A stretch of 64,000 nucleotides of DNA. Source: Nocardia sp. (GTDB lineage Bacteria; Actinomycetota; Actinomycetes; Mycobacteriales; Mycobacteriaceae). Positions 10,576-21,341 of this stretch are shown one piece after another; within the stretch, counting starts at the first letter, position 1; every line of letters begins with the position of its first letter. Made by a program: the position numbers and the translations under genes. The stretch spans positions 1-64,000 of the forward strand of contig NZ_JAODNK010000022.1 in the NCBI RefSeq assembly GCF_025465275.1, given 5' to 3'. A model generated the notes under the pieces. The model did not search any database, was not told where the DNA came from, and worked only from the letters and a program-made list of their open reading frames with translations.

Positions 10576-10632
10576 GGAATACCCAGAAGCTGACGCATTA
10601 TTCGGATTGGCCCGGATTTGTTTCGCGACCGA

Positions 10633-12111
10633 TCAGCAGCGGGTGAGTTTCAGCAGAGCCACGCCGTGCGCGGGGATGTCGTGGCCTGTTACGCGGTCGG
10701 TGGTGGTGCCGCCGGTGTGCGCCCACAGATCGCGTACCTGATAGCACTGCCCGGACTGCAGGCCCAGTGCGGCAAGCGTGGTTTCGACTGTGGTCGTGAT
10801 GCCGCCGCGGTTGATCAGGGCTACCGCGAGCGCGCCGTCGGCCAGTGGTTTGGTCAGGACCCGATCCTCGCCCGGCAGCGGAGTGGCCTGCGCGACGAGT
10901 GCGTCTTGATCGATCGCGATGACCTCGGTGTTGGTCAGCAGCGCACGCGTTTGCTCGCTCATGGTGCGGACATCATTGCCTGCGAGCAGCGGTGCGGCGA
11001 GCATTGCCCACAGCGAAAAATGGGCGCGCTGCTCATCGGGTGTGAGGCCTTCTTGCAGATCACCCAGCTGTGCAATCGCTTCCGGCGTGAGCGGCACGCC
11101 CGAAGCGAGCTGCCGCGACTGGTCCGGGGTGAGCTTGTCCGGCAGGGCGAAGTCGGGAACATTACTGAGCTGGACGCCGAAGAATCGGGCGATCGGGACA
11201 CCGACCACCAGCATGTCCGGATCGTTCCAGTAGCCGGGCCGGCTGCGAACGGCCAGCGGGGCAGCGGCGTGCAGTTGATCGATGATGCCGAGATACGAGC
11301 TGGTCGAGTAGCCGTACGTCTGAACCGTGAAGAAGGTGTTCTGCCACAGCGGAATCAGATCGCCGTTATTGCGGGTCATATCGGCGACCGCGGACCAGTC
11401 GTAGCCGGCATCCGCCGCCGGATTCGCCGAGCTGTGCGGATTGATGCTGTAGATGATGTGCCGCCCACTCGCCCGCAGGGCATCACGCATGGCGGTGAAG
11501 GCGCGCACCTGATCGCCGAGGTCCGCATCATCGCGGCACCAGTCGTACTTCAGGAAGTCCACACCCCACGCCGCGAAGGTGCGGGCATCAGCGACCTCAT
11601 GCCCCAGTGAGGCATTCCGCGTGGTCTGCCCGCAGACCTGGTTGTACGGACTGGAATACAACCCGAGGTACATGCCGCGGTCATGCGCATACTGCGCCAG
11701 CGCGGCGATCCCGCCCGGGAACCGGCCCGGATCGGCTCGCAGATTCCCCTCGGTATCTCGCGTCGGCGCGGCCCACCCCGCATCGAGATTCACATACCGA
11801 TATCCCGCATCCCGCATCCCGGACGCCACCATCGCATCGATGGTCGCCCGAATATTCCTGTCGGACAATGAGATTCCGGAATTCCACGAATTCCACCCCA
11901 TCGGCGGCACCGCCCGGTACGCCACCGCGGGCGCGGCTCGCACGGGCGTCGGAATCACACCCGCATCCGCGCTGAGGGCAGTCGCCATGCACGCGGCCGC
12001 GACCAACGCGATAGCCCGGTCCCGGATACGCACGCTCGATATTCCCTTCGGTCGTGCAGATCCGGTGTCCCCGGCGGAGGTAGCGTACTGCCACCCGTGC
12101 CGACCGAACAT
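10633..12111 (-). CDS. glycoside hydrolase family 27 (alpha-galactosidase-like), secreted
   Basis: MGWNSWNSG, YVNLDAGW, FLKYDWC, GYWNDPDMLVVG, FSLWAMLAAPLLAGNDVR. Confidence 0.92.
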   Translation of the reverse strand: MFGRHGWQYATSAGDTGSARPKGISSVRIRDRAIALVAAACMATALSADAGVIPTPVRAAPAVAYRAVPPMGWNSWNSGISLSDRNIRATIDAMVASGMRDAGYRYVNLDAGWAAPTRDTEGNLRADPGRFPGGIAALAQYAHDRGMYLGLYSSPYNQVCGQTTRNASLGHEVADARTFAAWGVDFLKYDWCRDDADLGDQVRAFTAMRDALRASGRHIIYSINPHSSANPAADAGYDWSAVADMTRNNGDLIPLWQNTFFTVQTYGYSTSSYLGIIDQLHAAAPLAVRSRPGYWNDPDMLVVGVPIARFFGVQLSNVPDFALPDKLTPDQSRQLASGVPLTPEAIAQLGDLQEGLTPDEQRAHFSLWAMLAAPLLAGNDVRTMSEQTRALLTNTEVIAIDQDALVAQATPLPGEDRVLTKPLADGALAVALINRGGITTTVETTLAALGLQSGQCYQVRDLWAHTGGTTTDRVTGHDIPAHGVALLKLTRC

Positions 12112-12388
12112 CGGCGCTGGTCAGGCGCGGTGGCGATCAGTAGGCGGCGCGTATCGGCGGTCTGCGAAGTCTTCACACGACCCCTGGCGATCGAGTTGAG
12201 CTCCGTCGTAGTGACCGTTGGGGAGCACGGTAGCGAAGGCGGCCGACGAAGGGTGGGTAGCCGAGACTGCGCTGTTTGGCCGGGGGATCGAACTCGCCGT
12301 TATGCGCGGTGCCCTGTCGGATATGAGTCGATGCCGTAGGTTTGCTGATAGACGGTTCGTACCATGCTTTTGGGCGTGAGGAGGCGCG

Positions 12389-15300
12389 TTGGCGCGGGTC
12401 GGCGGGGACCTGGGTGCGGCGGGAATCGCAGGCGCATCGATGCGTGTTGTGGGTGCCGACTTTTCGCTGTCTGCTACGCAATTGCGGTGGTGGGTGGCGC
12501 AGCAGCTTTATCCGGATGTGCCGAATACCGTGGCTATGTATCTGGAGTTGCGGGGGCCGCTCGAGGTGGGGTTGCTGGGGGAGTGTGCGGGGCGGGCTGC
12601 ACGGGAGTTGCAGTCGCCGTTGGTGCGGTTTCGGGTTGTTGCGGGGTATCCGCGGCAGTATCTGGACTTCGGGGCGTTCGGGCCGGTGGGGTTCGAGGAT
12701 CTGAGCGGCTGTTCCGACCCGAGTGCGGTTGCGCGGGAGGCGATGGATCGCGACTACGGGTCGCCGCTGGATTTGCTTACCGATCGGTTGACGGTGGCCA
12801 CTGTGTTCCGGGTCGGGCCGGACGTCAATCTGCTGTATCTGCGTAGCCATCACATTGTGCTCGATGGCATGGGTGCGGCCGGGGTGCTGCGCCGAACGGC
12901 CGAATTGTATGCCGCTGCAACGGGTTCGCCCATCGGATCGAATGGCGCATCGCGAGGGCCGATGACGATCGCTGAGCTGCTGGAGGAGGAGCGGGCCTAC
13001 TCCGACTCCGCGCGAGCGCAATCCGATGGTGAGTACTGGGTGGAGCAATTGGCGGGGATCGGCGAGCCTGCGCGGTTGGCGGGTGTGCAGCCGGCGGGGC
13101 TGCGACCGCACCGGGTGGGGGCGACATTGCCGACGCAGACCGCGGACCGCCTGACCGTGGTGCGGCAGCGATTCGGGCATATGTTCCCGGAGTTGACGAT
13201 CGCGGCCTTCGGTTGCTATCTGGCCGCGATGACGGGTGCGGACGAGGTGCTGCTGTCATTGCCGGTGGCGGCGCGGCCGAGTGCGGCGCTGCGGCAGTCG
13301 GGTGGATCGGTGTCGAATGTGGTTCCCTTGCGGCTGAGTGGATTCGGCGTTGCCACGGCGGGGAAGATGGTTGCGCAGGTGCGGGCGCGGGTGGTGGGGG
13401 CGCTGCGGCATCAGCGGTACCGGTACGAGGACATGCAGCGTGGGCTCGGCGAAAACCATACTGTGCGAGGTGGTTTCGGGCCTGTGGTGAATATGCTCCG
13501 GTTCGTCGAAACTCCGCGCGTGGGACCGCTCAGTGCGGAGATGCGGCTGCTGGCACTCGGGCCGGTGGAGGATCTGCTGGTCAACGGCTATCAGATCGGG
13601 CCCGACGATCGGTCGATCGTCATCGATATGCAGGCCAACTCGCGGATGTACTCGGCCGAGGCGCTGGCCCGCCATCATCGGCAGTTTCTGGCGTACCTCG
13701 ACGACTTCCTTGCCGACCTGGAGCAGCCGGTGCGCGCCCTGAGCTCGTATCGCGCGCTGCCCGTCGCTTCGGCTGCGCGTACGGACCGATTGCTGCCAGA
13801 TCTGCTGCGCGGGAGGGTGATCGGCAGCGACAGGGTTGCGGTACAGGATGGTGCGCGCACCCGGACCTATCGTGAGCTGGACGAGATGTCGTCGCAGTGG
13901 GCACGCGAACTGATCGAATCAGGTGTGGGACCAGGCGCATTCGTGCTGCTGGCGGTGCCGCGATCGGCCGAATCGGTGCTCGCCGTGTGGGCCGTGGCGA
14001 AGACCGGAGCCGCCTTCGTTCCGGTCGATCCTGCTGATCCGGCACAGCGATTGGCCACCGTCGCAGCCGATTCCGGCGCGCGACGGGGTATGACCGTGAC
14101 CGCCGCACGTGACAGCCTCCCCCCGAGCCCAGGCTGGCTGGTGCTGGACGATCCGGACACCCTCGCGCGGGTCCGTCAGCACTCCGGTGCGCCGATCCAG
14201 GATTCCGAACGGACACGGCCGCTACTCCCCGAGCATCCGGCCTATCTCATCTACACCTCGGGCACGACCGGTACACCGAAGGGCGTGGCGGTCACCCATC
14301 GTGGGCTCGGGCCGCTCACCGACCACATCGTCGAACGCTATGGTGTGGATCAGGATTCACGCATCCTGCACGCACACGCCCCGTCGTTCGACGCGCATCT
14401 ACTGGAGCTGCTGGCCGCTTTCGCGGGTGGAGCCCGGCTGGTCGTCGAACCACCGTCGGTGGTGGCCGGACCCGAATTGGCCGGCCTATTGCAAGGGGCC
14501 GCGATCACCCACTTCCTCACCACCCCGGCGGTACTGGCGACGCTCACTCCCGACCAGGTACCGGGTTTGCGGGTCGTAGTGGTCGGCGGCGAAGCCTGTC
14601 CTGCCGAACTGGTGCGGCGCTGGGCACCGAATCTGGGGTTGTTCAATGGCTACGGACCCACCGAAACCACCGTCATGGCAACACAATCCGAAGCATTGAC
14701 CGCAGACGGTCCGGTGCCGATCGGTGCACCACTGCCCGGGGTCCGGGCGCTGGTCCTGGACGACCGGCTGCGATCCGCCGCGCGCTGTGGAACCGGTGAG
14801 CTGTATCTGGGTGGTCCCGGCGTCGCGGAAGGTTACCGCGGCCGCCCGGGCGCCACGGCCCAGCGTTTTGTCGCGGATCCATTCGGGAAGGGCGAAAGGA
14901 TCTATCGCACAGGTGATCTGGTGCGCTCGGCAGTGGATGGCAGTCTGGAATTCCGCGCCCGGGTCGACGACCAGTTGAGTGTGCGCGGGCGTCGCGCGGA
15001 GCCCGCCGAGGTGGAGGCCGCGCTGACGGCGCTGCCGGAGGTATCGCACGCCGTCGTCACCGCCCACGAGGGTGCCGGCGGAACCCGATTGATCGGCTAT
15101 ATCGTTGCCGTGCAGGGGATTCAGCTGGATCGCTCCGCTCTCACCCGTCGGCTGCGTGAGCTTCTGCCGTCCGCTCTGGTGCCCGCCCAGCTGGTCGAGC
15201 TCGACCAGCTGCCGGTCACCGCGCACGGCAAAATCGATCGCGCCGCACTGCCCGCCCCGGTGCCCGCGCAGCGCCCCTATCGCGCTCCCGAGTCCGATCT

Positions 15301-16321
15301 GGAATGCCTGGTCGCCGACCACTTCACCGCGATCACCGGAGCCGCACGCGCGGGCCTCGACGACGACTTCTTCGAATTGGGCGGCAATTCACTGCTGGGC
15401 GTGGCACTTTCGGCCCAACTCGCCGCCGCCACCGGTCTGCCGGTCACGGTCCGCTGGCTCTACACCGCCCCCACGGTGCGGGAACTCGCCGATCGCCTGG
15501 CCGGTCACGATGGCAGCACCGCGACCGACGACGCCCTGGGCGTAGTACTCGCCCTGCACCGCAACGGATTCCGCGCCCCGCTGTTCTGTGTTCATTCGGC
15601 CGTCCCGCTGGCCTGGTGCTACGCAGGTCTGGCGCGACACCTCATGGACCGTCCCGTGTACGGCTTGCAGGCATTGACTTTGACGGGTGAGCCGCGCTCG
15701 GACGTCACCATCGACGACCTCGCAGACGGATACGTCGCCGAAATCCTCCGCGTACAACCGCACGGCCCCTATCACCTGCTGGGCTGGTCGCTGGGCGGGC
15801 AGATCGCGCACGCCATCGCCGTCCGCCTGCGCGAGCGCGACGCCACCGTCGCGACGCTGGTCATGCTCGACAGCATCGTCTTCCCCGATGACATGCCGCC
15901 GCCACCGGTCCCGCGCATGCGCGATCTGCTCACCCACCTGCTCGGCGACGAACCCGAGGACGGCGATGCGCTGCCGGACCTCACGGCGGACGAGGCTGCC
16001 GACGAATTAGCCGCCGCGGCAGCGTCTTTCGGTACCGGCCTCACAGCCGAGCAGCTCACCCGCCTGCATCGCGGCTACGTCGACGGCGTGCGCCTGTCCC
16101 ACGGCTATCGCCCCGATGTCTTCGACGGTGACCTGCTGTACTTCTCGGCCACCCGCGGTGTCACCGAATCATTCGGGGCGGATATGTGGCGCCCGTACAT
16201 CTCCCGCGCGCTCATCGAGCATCCCGTCGCCGCCACCCACGCCCAGTTGACCAACGCCGACGCCGTCGCGGTCATCGGCCCACTGCTCGCCGCCCATCTC
16301 GCGCGCGAGGACGCCGGATGA
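12389..16321 (+). CDS. single-module NRPS, C-A-PCP-TE (start may be ATG 12440)
   Basis: C: HHIVLDGMG; A: YLIYTSGTTGTPKGVAVTH; PCP: FFELGGNSLL; TE: GWSLGGQ. Confidence 0.93.
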   Translation: MARVGGDLGAAGIAGASMRVVGADFSLSATQLRWWVAQQLYPDVPNTVAMYLELRGPLEVGLLGECAGRAARELQSPLVRFRVVAGYPRQYLDFGAFGPVGFEDLSGCSDPSAVAREAMDRDYGSPLDLLTDRLTVATVFRVGPDVNLLYLRSHHIVLDGMGAAGVLRRTAELYAAATGSPIGSNGASRGPMTIAELLEEERAYSDSARAQSDGEYWVEQLAGIGEPARLAGVQPAGLRPHRVGATLPTQTADRLTVVRQRFGHMFPELTIAAFGCYLAAMTGADEVLLSLPVAARPSAALRQSGGSVSNVVPLRLSGFGVATAGKMVAQVRARVVGALRHQRYRYEDMQRGLGENHTVRGGFGPVVNMLRFVETPRVGPLSAEMRLLALGPVEDLLVNGYQIGPDDRSIVIDMQANSRMYSAEALARHHRQFLAYLDDFLADLEQPVRALSSYRALPVASAARTDRLLPDLLRGRVIGSDRVAVQDGARTRTYRELDEMSSQWARELIESGVGPGAFVLLAVPRSAESVLAVWAVAKTGAAFVPVDPADPAQRLATVAADSGARRGMTVTAARDSLPPSPGWLVLDDPDTLARVRQHSGAPIQDSERTRPLLPEHPAYLIYTSGTTGTPKGVAVTHRGLGPLTDHIVERYGVDQDSRILHAHAPSFDAHLLELLAAFAGGARLVVEPPSVVAGPELAGLLQGAAITHFLTTPAVLATLTPDQVPGLRVVVVGGEACPAELVRRWAPNLGLFNGYGPTETTVMATQSEALTADGPVPIGAPLPGVRALVLDDRLRSAARCGTGELYLGGPGVAEGYRGRPGATAQRFVADPFGKGERIYRTGDLVRSAVDGSLEFRARVDDQLSVRGRRAEPAEVEAALTALPEVSHAVVTAHEGAGGTRLIGYIVAVQGIQLDRSALTRRLRELLPSALVPAQLVELDQLPVTAHGKIDRAALPAPVPAQRPYRAPESDLECLVADHFTAITGAARAGLDDDFFELGGNSLLGVALSAQLAAATGLPVTVRWLYTAPTVRELADRLAGHDGSTATDDALGVVLALHRNGFRAPLFCVHSAVPLAWCYAGLARHLMDRPVYGLQALTLTGEPRSDVTIDDLADGYVAEILRVQPHGPYHLLGWSLGGQIAHAIAVRLRERDATVATLVMLDSIVFPDDMPPPPVPRMRDLLTHLLGDEPEDGDALPDLTADEAADELAAAAASFGTGLTAEQLTRLHRGYVDGVRLSHGYRPDVFDGDLLYFSATRGVTESFGADMWRPYISRALIEHPVAATHAQLTNADAVAVIGPLLAAHLAREDAG

Positions 16322-17001
16322 GCATCGGCGTCAACTGGTGCAATGTGTACGGGGATCCGCAGCGCTGGGAAGGGCAGGGCCCGGCGGCCGCGACGCTGGT
16401 GCGATGGGTGGACGATCACCTGCTGAAACCGCATGCCGGACTGGGCCGTCCGGGCCCGGTGTGCCCGTTCATGCGGCATACGACCACTCGGCAGCTGCTC
16501 TGGGCCGGCGCGGTCGCCGGCACGGACTGGTCGCCGGAGGGCATGCAGGAGGTAATGGACGACGCATTCGAGGTGTACGCGCGACTGCGGCGGGAAAACC
16601 CCATGGACTCCGGGGGTTTGACGCTTGTCACCCTCTTCCCGGAGCTGACCCGCTATGAGCTGATCGATGCCGTGCACCGGGCTCGTAAAACGCAGGTTGT
16701 CGCAGAAGGCTTGATGCTCGGCCAGTTCTATCCGGGCTGCACCGTCCCGGGACTGTGGAACAGCGACTTCCATCCCCTCGATGCCCCGGTACCGATGCTG
16801 GTGCTCCGCCCGATGATGAGCACCGACTTCCCGTTCCTGGTCGCCCGGACCGAGTGGCTCTACGCGTACTTCACGCGATTCGCACCGGACCTGCCGGGCC
16901 GGCTGCGCTGGGCGATTGCCGAGCGAATGCGAGTGGTCGGCCCGGAAGCGAGCGAGATCACCTCACTGCGCATGCATTCCGCAGGCGAACACGCGCGGTG
17001 A
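16318..17001 (+). CDS. hypothetical protein overlapping the NRPS stop (ATGA); DUF6875-like by recollection
   Basis: ATG overlapping upstream TGA; 227 aa MSIGVNWCNVYGDPQ…. Confidence 0.65.
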   Translation: MSIGVNWCNVYGDPQRWEGQGPAAATLVRWVDDHLLKPHAGLGRPGPVCPFMRHTTTRQLLWAGAVAGTDWSPEGMQEVMDDAFEVYARLRRENPMDSGGLTLVTLFPELTRYELIDAVHRARKTQVVAEGLMLGQFYPGCTVPGLWNSDFHPLDAPVPMLVLRPMMSTDFPFLVARTEWLYAYFTRFAPDLPGRLRWAIAERMRVVGPEASEITSLRMHSAGEHAR

Positions 17002-18017
17002 TGACGGAAAACCGGCCTCTTACGGGGGATACTCCAATAATGCGTCGGCTATCGATTTGCCTTGCCACCCTGACCGCCGTATTAGCTGGACTAATGCCAG
17101 CAGTATCGGCCGCCGATCCTGGTGCCGGTTCGGCGATACTCGACGTCCGCCCACTGGGTGGCAGGCAGTACGAGGTCGACGTCTATTCACCGGCCATGAA
17201 CAGGACGATCCCGGTGTGGATTTCGCACCCGGACGGCCCCGCTCCCGCGCTGTATCTGCTCAATGCCGTCGATGGCGGCGAGACCGGCGGCCCGTGGACG
17301 AATCGCACCGATGCCGCGCAGTTCTTCGCGGACAAGCAGGTCAATGTGATTCAGCCGATCGGCGGTCGCGCCTCCTTCTATACCGACTGGGCGGCCGATG
17401 ATCCGGTGCTCGGCCGCAATAAGTGGTCCACCTTCCTCATCGACGAGTTGCCCGCGGCACTGTCGGGTCGTTTCGGCCTGACCGGCCGCAATGCGGTTGC
17501 GGGAACATCGATGTCGGCAACCTCCGCCCTGGATCTGGCGATCGAAGCGCCCGGCATGTATCAGGCGGTCGGCGCCTTCAGCGGCTGCTCGGGCACCAGT
17601 GACCCGCTCTCTGCCGCCGTCGTACGCTCCGAGCTGCAGCTGTTCGGCGCGAACGCCGACAATATGTGGGGCGGACCCGGCGCCCCGGCCTGGGCGGCGC
17701 ACGATGCGGTGCTCAATGCCGACCGGCTGCGCGGTGTGGCGCTCTACATTTCGGCGGGCAATGGTCTCCCCGGTGTGCACGACACCCTCTCCGACCCGTC
17801 GATCGGCGGCGATGCCGGCCGGTTGGCCGACCGCCTCGCGGTGGGCGGCAGCATGGAATCGGTGGTGCACGGCTGCGCGGCCGCCCTGGCAGGCCGGCTC
17901 GCCTCGCTCGGCATCCCGGCCACCGCGGTCTTCCGCAACGGCACCCATGCCTGGCCCTACTGGCAGGACGACCTGCACGACTCCTGGCCGGTATTCGCCG
18001 CCGCCCTCGGCGTCTAG
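17001..18017 (+). CDS. secreted esterase / mycolyltransferase (antigen 85)-like
   Basis: Signal peptide, PALYLLNAVDGG, VAGTSMSATSALDLA nucleophile elbow. Confidence 0.8.
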   Translation: MTENRPLTGDTPIMRRLSICLATLTAVLAGLMPAVSAADPGAGSAILDVRPLGGRQYEVDVYSPAMNRTIPVWISHPDGPAPALYLLNAVDGGETGGPWTNRTDAAQFFADKQVNVIQPIGGRASFYTDWAADDPVLGRNKWSTFLIDELPAALSGRFGLTGRNAVAGTSMSATSALDLAIEAPGMYQAVGAFSGCSGTSDPLSAAVVRSELQLFGANADNMWGGPGAPAWAAHDAVLNADRLRGVALYISAGNGLPGVHDTLSDPSIGGDAGRLADRLAVGGSMESVVHGCAAALAGRLASLGIPATAVFRNGTHAWPYWQDDLHDSWPVFAAALGV

Positions 18018-18164
18018 CCACAGCCGTCCGGGGGTCGCAGGCGGGGATGACGTCGGTCGCTCGTGCGGCTGGAAGGTCGTAGGCTGGTTGATGAAGCAGC
18101 AAGATCATCGATGCCGGGGTGGGCGGTGCGAGCCAACGGACTCCCGGAGGCAACAGGAGGAAGC

Positions 18165-18521
18165 ATGGCACTCGGATCAGTTTTGGGACAGGCTGCGCGC
18201 GGCATGAACGGTGTGATCGTCAAGCTGATCGACGCGCCCGTGATCGGGCCGCTGCTGGGCCGCGGTTTTGTGGTCATCAGCTACGTCGGCCGGCGCTCCG
18301 GCAAGACCTTCAGCACCCCGGTCAACTACTGGCGATCGGGTGACACGCTCACCATCGGTGTCGCCATGGCGGATTCGAAGTCGTGGTGGCGCAATTTCCT
18401 CGGCGAGGGCGGCCCGATCTCCTTGCACCTCAACGGTTCCGACCGCACCGGGCACGCGATCGCCAATCGCGACGACAAGGGCCGGGTAACGGTGAAAGTG
18501 AAGCTGGACGCCGCGAACTGA
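18165..18521 (+). CDS. small nitroreductase/deazaflavin-family-like protein
   Basis: VVISYVGRRSGKTFSTPVNYW; start after SD-like ggaggaagc. Confidence 0.6.
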   Translation: MALGSVLGQAARGMNGVIVKLIDAPVIGPLLGRGFVVISYVGRRSGKTFSTPVNYWRSGDTLTIGVAMADSKSWWRNFLGEGGPISLHLNGSDRTGHAIANRDDKGRVTVKVKLDAAN

Positions 18522-18536
18522 TTCAGTGGGTCGTGC

Positions 18537-19691
18537 TCACTGCCGAACTCGGCTCGCCAGGAAGTCGTTGAGGGCCGCCCACATCTGCGGATTGAGCTGG
18601 GTGTGGGTGCCGGTGCCGACGACGCTCCGGAAGTCGACGCCATTGCCGGCGAACTGGGCAACCAGGGCGGCGTGCAGCGGCGAGGGCACACTGGTGTCGG
18701 TGGCATTGAGCAGCAAGAGGATCGGCCTGTTGTAGCCATTGGTCGGCACGGCCATATAGCTGTCCACCGCCCCGAGCAGCGGGCCGTCGGAGAGCGGCCT
18801 GCTCAGCAGTTGGCCGATGCCCAGATCGCTGAGGGTGGCATTGATCTGCGGCTGGCACATGGTCCCGATCCGATCGAGCACGGAATGACCCAGCAGCGTC
18901 AGATAACTGTCGACGGTGGCGTCGGGACGTGCGGCGCGCAGCCCGGCCAGAATGTCGGTGAGGTAGCCGACCGTTTCGGCGGTGCCGGGTATAGCCGGAG
19001 TGCTGGGCCCGGCGATCGCGAGCGCCTTCTCTACATCGGATTCGGGATCGATGGCGATGGTGCCGCGGAAGTCGAGATCGGGTGAGTAGGTAGCTTGCAG
19101 GTGGCTGGTGCTCAAGGCGGCCTGGCCGCCCTGCGAGAGCCCGAGTACCGCCCAGGTCCCCGAGAGCTCGGGGCGGGCGGCTCGGGCCGCGCGCACCATA
19201 TCGATGGTGGCGGTCGCCTCGCTCTGCAGTTCCAGGTACGGATGCGGCCCGGTGTCGTACAACCCGAGCCCGAGATAGTCGGGAGCCACCACCGCGTACC
19301 CCTGGGAGACCAGGGATCGCATGATGGTGTCCTCGTCGGCGATGAAGTGGTCGTACGGCGCGGTGCTCGGATCGGATTTACCGCCGCACCCCATGCCCAG
19401 ACCGGTGGTTCCGTGATCGAATGCGACTATCGGCCAACCACTTTCGGGCGCCGGTCCGGCCGGGACGAACAGTGCGCCGCTGGCCTGCTTCGGTGCGCCG
19501 TCGGAACCGGCCATCCAGTATCGGACAACCGATCCGCCGGGGATCCCATGGAAGCCATCGGATTGCGATTCGGCCGAGATCAATGTCCCGGGCGGATCCG
19601 CGGCCGCCGGCCCGGCATCGAAGGCGACGGCCATACTCGCCGACGCGGTGGCCGCGACCACGGCGCCGGTCCATTTGCGAAGCCCGCGCAT
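18537..19691 (-). CDS. secreted lipase-family alpha/beta hydrolase
   Basis: Signal peptide MRGLRKWTGAVVAATASASMAVA; DHGTTGLG, VLGLSQGGQAAL. Confidence 0.85.
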   Translation of the reverse strand: MRGLRKWTGAVVAATASASMAVAFDAGPAAADPPGTLISAESQSDGFHGIPGGSVVRYWMAGSDGAPKQASGALFVPAGPAPESGWPIVAFDHGTTGLGMGCGGKSDPSTAPYDHFIADEDTIMRSLVSQGYAVVAPDYLGLGLYDTGPHPYLELQSEATATIDMVRAARAARPELSGTWAVLGLSQGGQAALSTSHLQATYSPDLDFRGTIAIDPESDVEKALAIAGPSTPAIPGTAETVGYLTDILAGLRAARPDATVDSYLTLLGHSVLDRIGTMCQPQINATLSDLGIGQLLSRPLSDGPLLGAVDSYMAVPTNGYNRPILLLLNATDTSVPSPLHAALVAQFAGNGVDFRSVVGTGTHTQLNPQMWAALNDFLASRVRQ

Positions 19692-19810
19692 CGAAGACCC
19701 TCCTGAATCGCCAGGCGCAACCGTGCAGTATTTGCTGACTATTCGCCAACCCTGTCGGCATTGCAAGGTGACCCGGCACACCGGAGGTCGCTCGGCAGGT
19801 CGGCTCGGCC

Positions 19811-20539
19811 TCAGAAGAGCCGGAAGCCCGCTCCGGCGCCGCCGTGCTGATCGATACTGGTCAGGACATTGCCGATGCCCGTGGAGAGGTCGGGCTCGTG
19901 CACGGGGTCGGCGGGGTTGGTGCAGGAGGGCATCTGCAGCACCACGCTGCCGAGGTCCAGTAATTGCCCGGCGATGACCATGCCGACCAGTCGGTCGCCT
20001 ACCAGTACCGGCGCTCCCGAGTCGCCGTGATCGGCGCACACATGACTGCTGAATCCCTCCGGCAGCGTCTGCCAGACCGGGCCGCAGGTGAACCCGGTGG
20101 TGCGCCCGTTCTTGCACACCGTCTCCAAAAGTCCCGGCGGCGAACCGATTCCATTCACCACGCTCTGCGTGATCTGCCGCACCGGAACGACCTTGTCCGG
20201 ATCGAGCTCGATGACCGCCCAGTCCCAATAGTCGTCGACCTCGGCAACCCTGCCGATGACACCGGTGCGCACCGACCCCTCCGACCACACCGAGGCGCCG
20301 ACATCGCCGCAGTGTCCGGCGGTCACCGCGACCAGTCGATTTCCGCCGTCGAATCCGATGGCGGTCACCGTGCACAGTGCGTAGAGCTGGGGATCTTCGG
20401 TGCTGATGGCGATACCGGAGCCACCGCCCAGCACGGCGGGACCGTCTGCCGCGGCCGTCCCGGGTGTCAGCCCGAGGGCGAAAATCGAAGCGGCGGAGAT
20501 CAATCCGATACTGGTCAGGATTCTGCCGAGCGCCAACAT
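19811..20539 (-). CDS. secreted trypsin-like serine protease (S1)
   Basis: VAVTAGHCG and DHGDSGAPVL catalytic motifs, signal peptide. Confidence 0.85.
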   Translation of the reverse strand: MLALGRILTSIGLISAASIFALGLTPGTAAADGPAVLGGGSGIAISTEDPQLYALCTVTAIGFDGGNRLVAVTAGHCGDVGASVWSEGSVRTGVIGRVAEVDDYWDWAVIELDPDKVVPVRQITQSVVNGIGSPPGLLETVCKNGRTTGFTCGPVWQTLPEGFSSHVCADHGDSGAPVLVGDRLVGMVIAGQLLDLGSVVLQMPSCTNPADPVHEPDLSTGIGNVLTSIDQHGGAGAGFRLF

Positions 20540-20782
20540 GTCGAACCTCCCGTAGGGGAAGTCGTGCGGATGGGCTGGAACCGAACAAGTCAAACACACC
20601 GATCGGCCTCTTTTGTGGCGAATGTCGGTTTCATGCCGATGAGCGGCCCGTCTGTTCGAGCGGGTGGGTGTTGGACGCCGATATTTCGGAGGGCGGAAGT
20701 GCTGAGCGCAAGTTGTGCGGGGCTCCTGCGGTCGCACTTAGTGTGATCGGAAAGGCACCCGAGACGAGGGTTGTGAATTGCC

Positions 20783-21256
20783 ATGACATTTGAGACAACT
20801 GCTCTGCCGCGCAGCGCGGTAATGCATATCGGTCAGGTACGGCATCGGAACGGTGAACACGGGCCGGGGTATCTGCATCGCGGCGACCAGATGGACGTCG
20901 GTGTACTGCGACTGCGACCCGGCGATTCGACCGTGAACCATTTCCATTTGCGGCTGGACGAGATATTCCTGGTACTCGAGGGATCGGCCGCAATGTGGCT
21001 CGGTACTCGCCAACGGGTCGAGATCGAGGTGGGCGAGAGTTATTTTTCGCCCGCCGGTGAATATCACTACTTCCGCAATGAGGGCACGGGCTTGTTTCGT
21101 GCGCTGTTCGTGAAGTCGCCGTTCGATCCGTCGGATACCAATGAGGTGCCGTGGTCGCCGGAGGATGGGCCATTGTCGGAAGCACAATTGCAGGCGCATC
21201 GCAGCCGGGTGGCCTGGGAAAGAGAAGATCCAGCAGCAGACCGGGCAGTCTCCTGA
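20783..21256 (+). CDS. cupin-domain protein
   Basis: NHFHLRLDEIFLVLEG and FSPAGEYHYFRNEG. Confidence 0.82.
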   Translation: MTFETTALPRSAVMHIGQVRHRNGEHGPGYLHRGDQMDVGVLRLRPGDSTVNHFHLRLDEIFLVLEGSAAMWLGTRQRVEIEVGESYFSPAGEYHYFRNEGTGLFRALFVKSPFDPSDTNEVPWSPEDGPLSEAQLQAHRSRVAWEREDPAADRAVS

Positions 21257-21341
21257 CCTTCGGCTCATGGATGGTACGGTTCCGTCCCGCGGAGGGTGGC
21301 CGTGCGAAGGGGGGTCTTCATGAGCGAAAGGACACTGTCAC

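Noticed and set aside
18537-20597. 686-aa ORF as one protein
   Set aside because: N-terminal 300 residues are a shadow of the S1 protease gene in another frame; true lipase starts at the signal peptide at 19691.
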